A DNA stretch of 64,000 nucleotides, taken from assembly GCF_011602365.1 (NCBI RefSeq), contig NZ_JAAONZ010000006.1:186001-250000 (forward strand), given 5' to 3'. Numbering within the stretch: the first letter of the stretch is position 1; every line of letters begins with the position of its first letter. The notes below the pieces were generated by a model, which was not told the DNA's origin, made no database searches, and was given only the letters and a program-made list of their open reading frames with translations. Of the stretch, positions 41,381-50,414 are shown piece after piece. This DNA comes from Pseudomaricurvus hydrocarbonicus. Lineage in GTDB: Bacteria > Pseudomonadota > Gammaproteobacteria > Pseudomonadales > Cellvibrionaceae. A program made the translations under genes and the position numbers.

Positions 41381-43117
41381 ATGTCAGTCCCAGTATACGA
41401 ACGCATTATTGACCTGTTGGAAAAGGAAGGGATTAATACCCTGTTTGGTATTCCCGATCCCGGCTTTATTCACATGGCGATGATCACCGAACAGCGAGGC
41501 TGGAATGTGATCGCGCCTCACCATGAGCAGAATGGCGCCTTTATGGCCGATGGCTGGTCGCGCATGACCGGCAAACCCGGTGTGTGTTTTGGCACTCAAG
41601 GGCCGGGCATTTCCAATCTGGCCACCGCCATGATCGTGGCCAAGAAAGAGGGATCGCCCACCATTTTCTTTGGCGGCAACCGCTCCCGCACCGCCAACCA
41701 GCGCGCGCGCGTAGGTCGTATCCAGTACATGAATCAACTGGACCACTTCAAACCGCTGGTGAAATACGCCGCCATCATTGAAGAGCCCGATCAAGTGGAC
41801 GAAATCATCCGCGAGGCGCTTCGCCAGGTGACCACCGGCAAGCCGGGACCGGTGTATATTGAATTGCCGTTGAGTGTGATTCACGAAACGTATAACTGGC
41901 CACCCCTGATGGAGCCAGAGCAATACCGATTGGTCGAGCAGGCGGCCAGCGGCACCATGATCAATAAAGCGGTTGAACTGATCAAAGCCGCCAAAAATCC
42001 GGTCATGCTGGTAGGGCAGGGCATGTTCACTTCCCGCTCTCACCAGGCGGTGGCGGCCTTGGCCGAAAAATTGGATTGCCCGATTCTGCAAACCTCCGGT
42101 TGTGCCATGACCATTAAAGGCCAGGAAGAGCGCACCTTTGCTTACGGTTTTTCTCCGGCCGGTCGCGCGGCTGCCAGTGAGTCTGACCTGTGTCTCGCCA
42201 TTGGTACCGAACTGGGTGAACCGGTGCATATGGGCATTGGTCGCCACTGGGAAAAAGGCGATGCCAATCGCAAGTGGATTTACCTGGACCGTGATACGGC
42301 AGCCATGGGTGTCAACCGTCCGATCGACGCTCCACTGGTGGGTGATATGCGCGATGTTCTGCCACAGTTGATGGCAGCCCTGGGCGATTTCCAGCGCACC
42401 GGCAGTGAGGAGTTCCAGGGCTGGAAAACCCTGCAGAAAGAGTGGAAGGAAGAGCTGCTGGCTTCAGTGCCCAGTGGGCAGTCCCCGGTTCACCCGGCCC
42501 GACTGATTGTCGAAGCGACCAAGGTGATTCCCGAAAACGCGATCTACGCGGCGGATGGGGGGTCGACCACCATCTACGGCTGGACCTATTCTCAGTACAA
42601 GCCGGAAGATCTGGTGTGGAACCAAAACACCGGTCACCTGGGTACCGGTCTGCCTTATGCCATCGGTGCGGCCATTGCCACCAAGGGCGAGCGGCCGGTG
42701 GTGCTGGTCACCGGCGACTCCTCTTTCCTGTTTGCCATCTCCGAGCTGGAAACGGCGGTGCGCAAGAAGTTGCCCATCGTCACCATCGTGGCCTGCGATT
42801 ATGCCTGGGGTCTGGAGGTGGGTTGCTGGAAGAAACAGGTGGGGGCAGATTCCCCGGAAACTGAAGCACACTGGGGTAAATGGGTGCGTTTTGACAAGAT
42901 TGCCGAGGGCTTTGGTGCCCATGGTGAATACGTTGAACATGAAGCCGACATTGCCCCGGCGGTAGAGCGAGCCATTGCCAGTGGCAAGACCGCTGTGATT
43001 CAGGTTCCGGTGGATGCCTACGCCAACGCCATGGATGCGCCCAACTACGAAGAGTTCAAGTCCTGGTACACGGACTTTAAAGCCGGCTACGGCGCTGAGG
43101 CGGAAGACGCGTATTAA
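41381..43117 (+). CDS. Thiamine-diphosphate-dependent enzyme, acetolactate synthase-like (paralogue 2)
   Basis: A 578-residue ThDP enzyme; ATG 41381 with SD CCGGAGA. Same layout as 30069-31778: VYERIIDLLEKEGINTLFGI, catalytic Glu49 in PHHEQNGAFMADG, LNTGHLGTG-like middle (NQNTGHLGTGLPYAIG) and GDSSFLFAISELETAV ending ACDYAWG (GDS...CD in place of GDG...NN). The C-terminal tail is a little longer (FKAGYGAEAEDAY). A GC-rich hairpin (41324-41342) in the leader may limit read-through from the Rieske gene. Likely cleaves or joins 2-oxo/2-hydroxyacyl compounds to give an aldehyde for the ALDH that follows. Confidence 0.9.
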   Translation: MSVPVYERIIDLLEKEGINTLFGIPDPGFIHMAMITEQRGWNVIAPHHEQNGAFMADGWSRMTGKPGVCFGTQGPGISNLATAMIVAKKEGSPTIFFGGNRSRTANQRARVGRIQYMNQLDHFKPLVKYAAIIEEPDQVDEIIREALRQVTTGKPGPVYIELPLSVIHETYNWPPLMEPEQYRLVEQAASGTMINKAVELIKAAKNPVMLVGQGMFTSRSHQAVAALAEKLDCPILQTSGCAMTIKGQEERTFAYGFSPAGRAAASESDLCLAIGTELGEPVHMGIGRHWEKGDANRKWIYLDRDTAAMGVNRPIDAPLVGDMRDVLPQLMAALGDFQRTGSEEFQGWKTLQKEWKEELLASVPSGQSPVHPARLIVEATKVIPENAIYAADGGSTTIYGWTYSQYKPEDLVWNQNTGHLGTGLPYAIGAAIATKGERPVVLVTGDSSFLFAISELETAVRKKLPIVTIVACDYAWGLEVGCWKKQVGADSPETEAHWGKWVRFDKIAEGFGAHGEYVEHEADIAPAVERAIASGKTAVIQVPVDAYANAMDAPNYEEFKSWYTDFKAGYGAEAEDAY

Positions 43118-43261
43118 ATTGAAGACACTGGTTAAACTAAGGTGGTTGTCGGCTAATCTACATGAAACAGCGTCTAAGTTTCAGCTAAACACCGACCGAG
43201 CTTGGACGGTTTAAAGTTTTTTGACGCTGTATTAACAAGAATCGTGGCTGACAAGCTCGGC

Positions 43262-43313
43262 CACAACGGTATAACAGCACCATAATACACAACGGTATAA
43301 CAGCACCATAATA
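43262..43313 (+). repeat. Perfect 26-bp tandem duplication before the ALDH gene
   Basis: CACAACGGTATAACAGCACC followed by ATAATA occurs at 43262-43287 and again, identically, at 43288-43313, ending 16 bases before the ALDH start. It lies where an operator or leader would be, so copy number could alter expression. Confidence 0.85.
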
Positions 43314-43329
43314 ATAGGATGACAGAGAC

Positions 43330-44763
43330 ATGCGCGAATCTTTGCAGTTTTACATCGATGGCCAGTGGGTTGATCCCATTGAACTGAAAACCGTGAATAC
43401 CATTAACCCGGCGACCGAAGAAGTGTCGGGGAAAATTGCACTGGGTGAGGCCGCCGATGTCGATCGCGCGGTGCAAGCCGCCCGCAAAGCCTTTCCGGCC
43501 TGGTCACAAAGCAGCCGTGAAGAGCGTCTGGCGTTGCTGAAGCGGATTCTGGAAGAATACAACAAGCGCGCTGAAGATTTGGCGGCGGCGATCACCGAAG
43601 AAATGGGCGCGCCCAAAGGCTTGGCCCAAGGTTTCCAGGTGGGCCTGGGTTTGGGGCATCTGACCACTGCCATTGAAGTCCTGAAAAACTTTCAGTTCGA
43701 AGAGTTGCACGGTGCCAGTCTGATTGTGAAAGAACCGATTGGGGTTTGCGGTCTGGTGACACCCTGGAACTGGCCGGTCAATCAGGTGACCGTCAAGGTG
43801 TTTCCAGCCATCGCCACCGGTTGTACCGTGGTGCTGAAGGCCTCGCAGGAATCCCATTACTCGGCTCAGGTGCTGGCTGAAATTTTTGACGCGGCGGGTG
43901 TGCCTGCCGGGGTCTTTAACATGGTGCAGGGGAAAGGTTCAGTGGTCGGCGCCGCCATGGCCGCACACCCGGAAGTGGATATGATTTCCATCACCGGTTC
44001 CGAGATGGCGGGTGTAGATGTGGCCGTAAAAGCCGCACCAGGGGTCAAGCGCGTGTGTCAGGAGTTGGGGGGTAAAGGCCCGAACATCATCCTCGACGAC
44101 GACAACTTCGCCGCGAATGTGTCTGGGGGGGTGATCAGCATGATGATCAACTCGGGTCAGACCTGCAGTTCGCCTTCGCGCATGCTGGTGCCCAATTCGC
44201 GCATGGACGACGCTATTGACGCGGCCCGTGAAGCGATCACTCAGGTGACGGTGGGCGACCCCAACGGTGATTTTGCTATGGGGCCGGTGGTGTCAGAGAA
44301 GCAGTTTTCGTCCATCCAGACGCTGATCCACAAAGGCATTGACGAAGGCGCTGAACTGATCGCCGGTGGCCCGGGTCGCCCCGAAGGTATCGCCAAAGGC
44401 TTTTTCGTCAAGCCGACCGTATTTGCCAAAGTCAGTAATGACATGGTCATTGCGCAGGAAGAAATTTTTGGCCCGGTTTTGGTCATCATTGGTTACGACG
44501 ATGTGGATCACGCGGTCGACATCGCCAATGACACCGAATTCGGACTGGCCGGCTTTGTGGCCGGTAACGATCTGGAGCAGTGTCGCGCAATTGCCCGCCG
44601 GGTGCGCGCCGGTTCACTCTCCATCAACGGTGGCTTTGACTTTAATGCGCCGTTTGGGGGCTATAAAAAGAGTGGCAACGGCCGCGAATGGGGTGAACAT
44701 GGCTTTCACGAATACCTGGAAGTGAAAGCGATTCTGGGTTACGCACCAGACGCGGCACAGTAA
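43330..44763 (+). CDS. NAD(P)-dependent aldehyde dehydrogenase
   Basis: A 477-residue ALDH superfamily enzyme of normal length. Catalytic Cys279 in NSGQTCSSPSR, general base Glu245 in QELGGKGPNI, oxyanion Asn147 in TPWNWPVN, and the cofactor loop ITGSEMAG; the late FGPVL and NGGFDFNAPFGGYKKSG motifs are standard. It oxidises aldehydes to acids in the cytoplasm. SD is weak (AGGATGACAGAG). Placed after the ThDP enzyme and before an acyl-CoA ligase, which supports a lyase - aldehyde - acid - acyl-CoA sequence. Confidence 0.94.
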   Translation: MRESLQFYIDGQWVDPIELKTVNTINPATEEVSGKIALGEAADVDRAVQAARKAFPAWSQSSREERLALLKRILEEYNKRAEDLAAAITEEMGAPKGLAQGFQVGLGLGHLTTAIEVLKNFQFEELHGASLIVKEPIGVCGLVTPWNWPVNQVTVKVFPAIATGCTVVLKASQESHYSAQVLAEIFDAAGVPAGVFNMVQGKGSVVGAAMAAHPEVDMISITGSEMAGVDVAVKAAPGVKRVCQELGGKGPNIILDDDNFAANVSGGVISMMINSGQTCSSPSRMLVPNSRMDDAIDAAREAITQVTVGDPNGDFAMGPVVSEKQFSSIQTLIHKGIDEGAELIAGGPGRPEGIAKGFFVKPTVFAKVSNDMVIAQEEIFGPVLVIIGYDDVDHAVDIANDTEFGLAGFVAGNDLEQCRAIARRVRAGSLSINGGFDFNAPFGGYKKSGNGREWGEHGFHEYLEVKAILGYAPDAAQ

Positions 44764-44959
44764 ACAATAATCGCTGCTCTGCCACTGTGGGGGGCAGCGA
44801 GGTTGTGCCTCGCAGACTTACTGCTGTCGACAGTGAACGAGAACATAAAACAGACATAAACGATTGGGTGCTAGCACCAGTGCGCTGTAGAAAACCCCCA
44901 ACCAATGAACCATATCAAGTTGCCAGAATGAACAGCAGTTACGAATGAGGGAGTGTGTG

Positions 44960-46654
44960 ATGTCTCAACAGAACATAAAAAATGAACAAGCATTGTCAAT
45001 TTTTCAGGGGCCGCCACTCGCAGAAGATATTCTGGGCTCGCTGACACTGGGCGGCTTTATGGCTGAAGTCGCGCAAAAATTTGGCGACAACGAAGCCCTG
45101 TGCTGGAAAGATCTGTCAGGGCAGGTGCGTCGCTGGAGCTACAATGAGATGCACGCCGAATGCCGCAAGGTGGCCAGCGCTTTACTGGCAGCCGGTGTGG
45201 CCAAGGATACCCGCGTGGGTGTTTTGATCAGCAACCGGCCAGAATGGGTGTTCAGTACCTTTGGTGCTGCCATGGCCGGCGCGGTGGTGGTTGCACTCAA
45301 CACGTTTTCCACCCAACAGGAGCTGCACTATCAGTTAAAAACGGCGGATGTCGAAGTACTGATTCTGGAAACTGGCGTCGCCTCGAAAAAGTTTGTGGAG
45401 GATGTACACGCGATCATCCCTCAGGTTGCGGGCTCCACCCCCGGCCAGTTGATGGCCGAGGAACTGCCCTTTTTGCGCCGGGTGATCAATATTGACGCCG
45501 ACGCAACGGACAAGGGCATTCAGGGATGGATGGAGTTTCTGGCGCAGGGTGAACGTGTGCCCGCGGCTATGGTTGATGCCACCATCGAGGCGGCCTGCCC
45601 GTTAGACCGCGCGCTGATTTTTTTCTCTTCCGGTTCGACTGCGTTGCCGAAGGCGATTCAGCAAACCCAGCGGGCGGCGATGATGCAGTGCTGGCGCTTT
45701 GGCCGCTATTATCAGGCCGACAGTTCCGCGCGGGTCTGGAGTGCCAACGGCTTTTTCTTTTCCGGCAATTTCTGCATGGCGTTTGGCAGTGCGTTTACCG
45801 TCGGTGGCTGTCTGGTGTTACAGCGCTTTTTTGATCCGGAAGAAGCGTTGCAACTGTTCCTGGATGAAAAAGTGTCAATGCCCCACCTGTGGCCGCATCA
45901 GGAAGCCCGCTTGACCGAATGCCCGGGTTGGCTGGAGGCCGATTTATCCACCTTGACCCACGTGGATCAAAATCTGATCTTGGCGACACACCCGTCGATC
46001 AATTCCACCTGGCGCCAACCCAACGGTTACGGCATGACCGAAACCTTTACCTTCGTGGTGGGCGGGGTCGGCAGTGACATCACCAACGGCAGTAATGGCG
46101 CCGTGCTGAACGGCAATACGGTTAAAATTGTGGATCAGGATACCGGCGAAATTTTGCCCATCGGTGAAACCGGTGAGATCGTGGTCAAGGGCCCGACCTT
46201 AACCGCGGGCTATCTCAAGATTGCGCCGGAAGACACCTTTGATGCCGAGGGCTTTATTCATACCGCCGATGCGGGTTACTTCAATGAAGAGGGTCATCTG
46301 TTCTGGAAGGGGCGCCTGGGGGACATCATCAAGACCGGCGGTGCCAATGTTTCTCCGGCAGAGATTGATGCGGTGTTGATGCAGCACGAGGCCATACAAA
46401 GTGTCTTTACCGTGGGTGTTGAGCATGACACACTGGGCGAAATTGTGGTCTCTTGCGTGCTGCTGAGTGAGGGCAAGGAGCTGGATGAAGCCGGTTTGCG
46501 GGCGTTTGCCAAACAGTCCCTGGCCAGTTACAAAATCCCGCGTCGGGTGCTCTTCTTTTCTGAAGAAGAATTACCGATGACCGGCAGCAACAAAATTCGC
46601 CGCCCGGAGCTGAAAAAACTGGTGGTTGAGCGTATGGCGGCAGAGCAAGCCTGA
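44960..46654 (+). CDS. AMP-forming acyl-CoA synthetase (feruloyl-CoA synthase-like)
   Basis: A 564-residue ANL-superfamily ligase; ATG 44960 with SD GAGGGAG. The ATP loop is altered: FFSSGSTALPKAI (222-233) against the consensus YTSGTTGxPKG. Core motifs YGMTETF, GFIHTADAGYF, GRLGDIIKTGGANVSP and the C-terminal GSNKIRR lysine are present. The SGSTxLPK variant is typical of feruloyl-CoA synthase-like and related ligases that take aryl or branched acids. It would activate the acid from the ALDH step. Last gene of the BVMO unit. Confidence 0.9.
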   Translation: MSQQNIKNEQALSIFQGPPLAEDILGSLTLGGFMAEVAQKFGDNEALCWKDLSGQVRRWSYNEMHAECRKVASALLAAGVAKDTRVGVLISNRPEWVFSTFGAAMAGAVVVALNTFSTQQELHYQLKTADVEVLILETGVASKKFVEDVHAIIPQVAGSTPGQLMAEELPFLRRVINIDADATDKGIQGWMEFLAQGERVPAAMVDATIEAACPLDRALIFFSSGSTALPKAIQQTQRAAMMQCWRFGRYYQADSSARVWSANGFFFSGNFCMAFGSAFTVGGCLVLQRFFDPEEALQLFLDEKVSMPHLWPHQEARLTECPGWLEADLSTLTHVDQNLILATHPSINSTWRQPNGYGMTETFTFVVGGVGSDITNGSNGAVLNGNTVKIVDQDTGEILPIGETGEIVVKGPTLTAGYLKIAPEDTFDAEGFIHTADAGYFNEEGHLFWKGRLGDIIKTGGANVSPAEIDAVLMQHEAIQSVFTVGVEHDTLGEIVVSCVLLSEGKELDEAGLRAFAKQSLASYKIPRRVLFFSEEELPMTGSNKIRRPELKKLVVERMAAEQA

Positions 46655-46756
46655 CGCTGGCGATCAAACGGTAGAAGGCAGGTTAGAGGTGACAGTTAAG
46701 AGGTCACAGAAAAGAACGCCAGGCCCAAGGACATCAGAGTAGTGGGTCAGGCAAGA

Positions 46757-46793
46757 CATCAGAGGGGGTAGGCAGTATCTGCCGCCTCTGATG
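46757..46793 (+). terminator. Two-tier hairpin after the ligase gene
   Basis: Outer stem CATCAGAGG/CCTCTGATG (9 bp) and inner GGCAG/CTGCC with a TAT loop. No T-tract follows, so it may be a transcript-end stabiliser or a Rho-assisted stop. GACATCAGAG also occurs once just upstream (46729-46738). Confidence 0.55.
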
Positions 46794-46883
46794 CTCATAC
46801 TAATAAAAACGCATCGGCAGAAAATTTGTCCCAAAATTTTCCAGAGGTCTATTTACCAGGTCTTCTTAAGAGAACCTCACATC

Positions 46884-47810
46884 GTGCATATAGATAAGCT
46901 TCACCCCGAATTACGCAAAACCTACGCTCGTATCCCTTCTGTTCCCTTTCATAACTCAGTGTTTTATTTCATCCTTAACGGTTTGCAAAAACTGCAATCC
47001 AGCAAGATTCGGCCCTTTTCCGGAGTGTCTATTGAAGATACGAGACTGAACCAGAGCGCTGTCAGAATTTACCGTCCTGAAGCTAACGCCACAGGCGCCG
47101 GCCTGCTGTGGATCCACGGTGGCGGCTACATCATGGGCAATACCGCAATTAACGATCGGGAGTGCACTAGCCTGGCGAGGGATGTGGGTTTGGTGGTGGT
47201 GTCTGTGGATTATCGCCTGGCACCCCGGCATCCATTTCCGGCGGCGCTGGACGATTGTTATGACGCCTGGAGCTATATGTTGTCGAACGTCGCTCAATGG
47301 GGTCTTGATTCCCGGCGCATTGCCGTCATGGGGCAAAGTGCCGGTGGCGGTTTGGCCGCTGCCGTTGTGCAGCGCATCGCCGATGCCGGTGGGGTACAGC
47401 CAGCGGCGCAATTATTGCTCTACCCGATGTTGGATGATCGAACCGCCGCAGACAGATCGCGCGATAGCATCAAATACCGGTTGTGGAATAATAAAAACAA
47501 CCGGGGGGCCTGGGCTTGGTATCTGGGGCAGCCCCCGGGTGCTAAGACCCTGCCAGCTTATGCAGCACCGGCGCGACGGGAGGACGTTTCCGGCTTGCCC
47601 CCCACCTGGATGGGCGTCGGGGAGCTGGACCTGTTTCATGCGGAAGATTGTCGCTATGCCGAACGATTGCAAGCATCGGATGTAGAATGCGAGCTGTACG
47701 TGACGCCTAAAGCGCCGCATGCGTTTGATATGCTTGTGCCAGAGAGCGCTCCTTCGCAAGGGTTTACCCAGGACTATATTCGCTTTTTGCAAACACGGTT
47801 ATGTTTGTGA
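46884..47810 (+). CDS. Alpha/beta hydrolase, HSL-type esterase
   Basis: A 308-residue cytoplasmic esterase from GTG 46884 (AAGAGAA upstream); in-frame codons back to 46791 give a basic leader with no homology and run through the hairpin. HGGG at 78-81, nucleophile Ser152 in GQSAGGG, Asp in GELDLFHAED and His in KAPHAFD. Unlike the other two HSL-type proteins it has no signal peptide or membrane anchor, so it is the best candidate for hydrolysing an ester or lactone made inside the cell by the BVMO. Confidence 0.85.
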   Translation: MHIDKLHPELRKTYARIPSVPFHNSVFYFILNGLQKLQSSKIRPFSGVSIEDTRLNQSAVRIYRPEANATGAGLLWIHGGGYIMGNTAINDRECTSLARDVGLVVVSVDYRLAPRHPFPAALDDCYDAWSYMLSNVAQWGLDSRRIAVMGQSAGGGLAAAVVQRIADAGGVQPAAQLLLYPMLDDRTAADRSRDSIKYRLWNNKNNRGAWAWYLGQPPGAKTLPAYAAPARREDVSGLPPTWMGVGELDLFHAEDCRYAERLQASDVECELYVTPKAPHAFDMLVPESAPSQGFTQDYIRFLQTRLCL

Positions 47811-47889
47811 GATGGTAGGCGAAAAATGTATCGGGCGAATAGATCTGAAGCAGTAAAGAATGTCCGCATCAGTAGTGAGAGGGAGCGCT

Positions 47890-48558
47890 ATGCAAGATTC
47901 AAAACACACATTAATCGGGGTCGTGGGTGGGACCGGCAAGCTGGGTGAGGCTTTGGCCCGGCGTTGGATCAAAGCCGGTCACCCGGTGATGATCGGTTCA
48001 CGTACGGCGGATAAAGCCATGACCACCGCGGCGGCGCTGAACCAGGAGACGGACGCAGTCGTCACCTCCGGCAGCAATGCGGACGTGGCAGAGAAGGCCG
48101 ATCTGATCGTCATCACGGTACCCTTCTCCGCTCAGGCAGAAACCCTGAATGATATCTGTAATGAAGTGCAGGGCAAGATTGTGGTTGATACCACGGTCCC
48201 GCTGATGCCGCCAAAAGTGATGCGGGTACAATTGCCCGCTGAAGGCTGCGCAGCGCTCAAAGCGCAAAAGATTTTAGGTGAAGGCGTTCGGCTGGTCTCG
48301 GCGTTCCACAGTGTGGCCGCTCACCGGCTGGCAACAGACGATGACATCGCCTGTGACATCATGGTATTTGGCGATGATAAAGCGGCTCGTGAGCAAGTGG
48401 TCACTCTGGCCAACGACGCCGGGCTGCGCGGTATTCACGCTGGCGCACTGGTGAATTCCGTGGCGGCAGAGGCACTGACGTCCATTTTGATTTTTGTGAA
48501 TAAAACCTATTCTGTGGATGGTGCGGGTATTCAGTTCACAGGTGATCTGACTCTGTGA
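47890..48558 (+). CDS. npdG: NpdG-like F420-dependent NADP reductase (Fno)
   Basis: A 222-residue protein; ATG 47890 with SD GAGAGGGAG. GVVGGTGKLGEALARRW (10-26) and GSRTADKA are the NADP-binding start of the F420H2:NADP+ oxidoreductase family, and HSVAAHRLATDDDI and ALVNSVAAEALTSILI match its F420-side helices. It transfers hydride between NADPH and coenzyme F420. The cofE and cofD genes directly after it, 29 bases on, make the F420 assignment strong. A general NADP oxidoreductase of the same fold is the alternative. Confidence 0.88.
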   Translation: MQDSKHTLIGVVGGTGKLGEALARRWIKAGHPVMIGSRTADKAMTTAAALNQETDAVVTSGSNADVAEKADLIVITVPFSAQAETLNDICNEVQGKIVVDTTVPLMPPKVMRVQLPAEGCAALKAQKILGEGVRLVSAFHSVAAHRLATDDDIACDIMVFGDDKAAREQVVTLANDAGLRGIHAGALVNSVAAEALTSILIFVNKTYSVDGAGIQFTGDLTL

Positions 48559-48587
48559 TGTCGAGTGGTTCAACGCGGAGTTAGTGT

Positions 48588-49385
48588 ATGTCGACAGGTC
48601 TTCAAATTTATCCGCTTACCGGTATCGGCGAAGTAGAAGCGGGGGCGGATTTAACGGATGTGCTGTTAACCGCCTTGACTGCTGCTGACCAAACGCTGCA
48701 AAGCGGCGATGTGCTGGTGGTGGCTCAAAAAATCGTGTCGAAATCGGAGGGGCGCTATCGTGATTTAAACGCGGTAGAACCCTCGGCGAGAGCCAGGGAA
48801 CTGGCCGAACAGACACACAAAGACCCGAGATTGGTAGAGCTGGTGCTGCAGGAGTCAACGACCATCGTGCGCGCTTGTCCGGGTGTGTTGATCGTCCGTC
48901 ACCACAGTGGCTGTGTCATGGCCAATGCGGGTATTGATGCCTCCAATCTCAAGCCACTGGATTCCAGAGGGTCTGCTGTTGTGCAGCAGGTGTTGTTGTT
49001 GCCAATAGATGCAGATGCCTCTGCCGAACAATTGCAGCACTGCTTGTTTGACGCCACCGGCGCACAGGTCGGTGTGGTGATTGCAGACAGCTTTGGTCGA
49101 CCCTGGCGCAATGGGGTCACCAATGTGGCTATCGGTGTGGCGGGCGTGAATGCGTTACTGGATCGACGCAATGAACCCGACCGGGCAGGCCGCAGCCTGC
49201 AAGTGACCGAAGTGGCGGCGGGGGATTTACTGGCCAGTGCCGCAGGGTTGTTAATGGGGGAAGGCAACGAAGGTATTCCGGCGGTATTGATCCGTGGTTT
49301 ACCGCAACGCTATGGCGCTGGTGCCACACAAAGTGTCCCAGCTCAGTCGTTGGTGCGCCCGCTGGAAAGAGATTTATTTAAATAA
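48588..49385 (+). CDS. cofE: Coenzyme F420-0:L-glutamate ligase CofE
   Basis: A 265-residue protein, the size of the single-domain archaeal CofE rather than the fused two-domain FbiB of actinobacteria. LTALTAADQTLQSGDVLVVAQKIVSKSEGR near residues 27-57, the GTP/metal-binding ADSFGRPWRNGVTNVAIGVAG and NEPDRAGR are family signatures. It adds L-glutamate to F420-0 using GTP. ATG 48588. Forms a tight set with npdG and cofD. CofC/FbiD and the FO synthase genes are not in this window, so the pathway must be completed elsewhere. Confidence 0.93.
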   Translation: MSTGLQIYPLTGIGEVEAGADLTDVLLTALTAADQTLQSGDVLVVAQKIVSKSEGRYRDLNAVEPSARARELAEQTHKDPRLVELVLQESTTIVRACPGVLIVRHHSGCVMANAGIDASNLKPLDSRGSAVVQQVLLLPIDADASAEQLQHCLFDATGAQVGVVIADSFGRPWRNGVTNVAIGVAGVNALLDRRNEPDRAGRSLQVTEVAAGDLLASAAGLLMGEGNEGIPAVLIRGLPQRYGAGATQSVPAQSLVRPLERDLFK

Positions 49386-49399
49386 AGAGATTGCATCAG

Positions 49400-50377
49400 A
49401 TGGGCAGTGAGTCGTTGGTACAAACGAGTATGTCGACAAAATCAGGACCGGTGGTTGTGCTCAGTGGCGGTGTGGGTGGGGCCAAGTTGGCGCTTGGGCT
49501 GTACCGTATCTTGCCGGAGCAGTCTTTGTCGGTGGTGGTCAATACCGGCGACGATTTTAACCACTACGGCCTGCGCATCTGCCCCGACCTCGATACAGCA
49601 CTGTATACCCTCGCGGATCTGTCCGATAAAGAGCAGGGTTGGGGGCGCGCAAATGAAAGCTGGCAGTGTCTGCAAACCCTGGCCGAGCTGGGAGGCGACA
49701 ATTGGTTTCGCCTGGGCGATCGGGATTTGGCGCTGCACCTGTTGCGCACTCAGCACTTATCCGAGGGTGCAACACTGACACAGTGTATTCACCGTCTTGC
49801 GGCAAACATGGGGATAGGGGCGCAGATTCTGCCCATGTCGGATCAGGTTGTCGCCACCGAGCTGGCAACGGATCAGGGGCGCTTGCCGTTTCAGGAGTAT
49901 TTTGTTCGTCGCCAGTGCCAACCGGTGGTCGAATCGATGCATTACACGGGGGCCGAAGTGGCCCAGCCTTCGGATGAGGTGTTGTCGGCATTGGCCCAGC
50001 CCGATTTGCGCGCTATCGTGATTGCGCCTTCGAATCCCTATTTGAGTGTTGCTCCGATTCTGTCGATCGTCGGGATGAAGGCGGCGTTGCAGCGGGCCAG
50101 CGCTCCCGTTATCGCCGTCAGCCCGGTGATTGGCGGTGCCGCGGTAAAAGGGCCGACGGCAAAAATTATGCAGGAGCTGAACTTGCAGCCTTCGGCACTG
50201 ACCGTCGCAAACTTCTATAAAGACCTGATTGACGGTTTTGTTCTGGACACCACCGATGAGAGCCTGTTGTCACAACTGCCTGTGGCCGGCTTGAGCACCA
50301 ATACCTTAATGACCAGCTTGCCAGATCGCGAACGACTGGCTGAGGAGGTCCTGGGGTTTGCGGATCAGCTGCGATGA
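49400..50377 (+). CDS. cofD: 2-phospho-L-lactate transferase CofD (LPPG:FO transferase)
   Basis: A 325-residue protein from ATG 49400 (an alternative ATG 49430 begins closer to the homology). VVLSGGVGGAKLALGLYRIL and VNTGDDFNHYGLRICPDLDT, followed by LYTLADL and GWG, are diagnostic of CofD/FbiA; PSNPYLSVAPIL and SPVIGGAAVKGP are the later substrate-binding segments. The enzyme joins the activated phospho-lactyl (or phosphoenolpyruvyl/phosphoglyceryl) unit to FO. Starts 14 bases after cofE. Which phospho-acid is used cannot be read from sequence; proteobacteria with 3-phosphoglycerate-type F420 are known. Confidence 0.93.
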   Translation: MGSESLVQTSMSTKSGPVVVLSGGVGGAKLALGLYRILPEQSLSVVVNTGDDFNHYGLRICPDLDTALYTLADLSDKEQGWGRANESWQCLQTLAELGGDNWFRLGDRDLALHLLRTQHLSEGATLTQCIHRLAANMGIGAQILPMSDQVVATELATDQGRLPFQEYFVRRQCQPVVESMHYTGAEVAQPSDEVLSALAQPDLRAIVIAPSNPYLSVAPILSIVGMKAALQRASAPVIAVSPVIGGAAVKGPTAKIMQELNLQPSALTVANFYKDLIDGFVLDTTDESLLSQLPVAGLSTNTLMTSLPDRERLAEEVLGFADQLR

Positions 50378-50414
50378 TTCGGCTCCATATTCAACATAAA
50401 TTGGCAAGCTGAGG

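Noticed and set aside
44771-44816. Terminator after the ALDH gene
   Set aside because: Alternative stems TCGCTGC/GCAGCGA and GCGAGG/CCTCGC compete with each other and neither has a T-tract; left unannotated.
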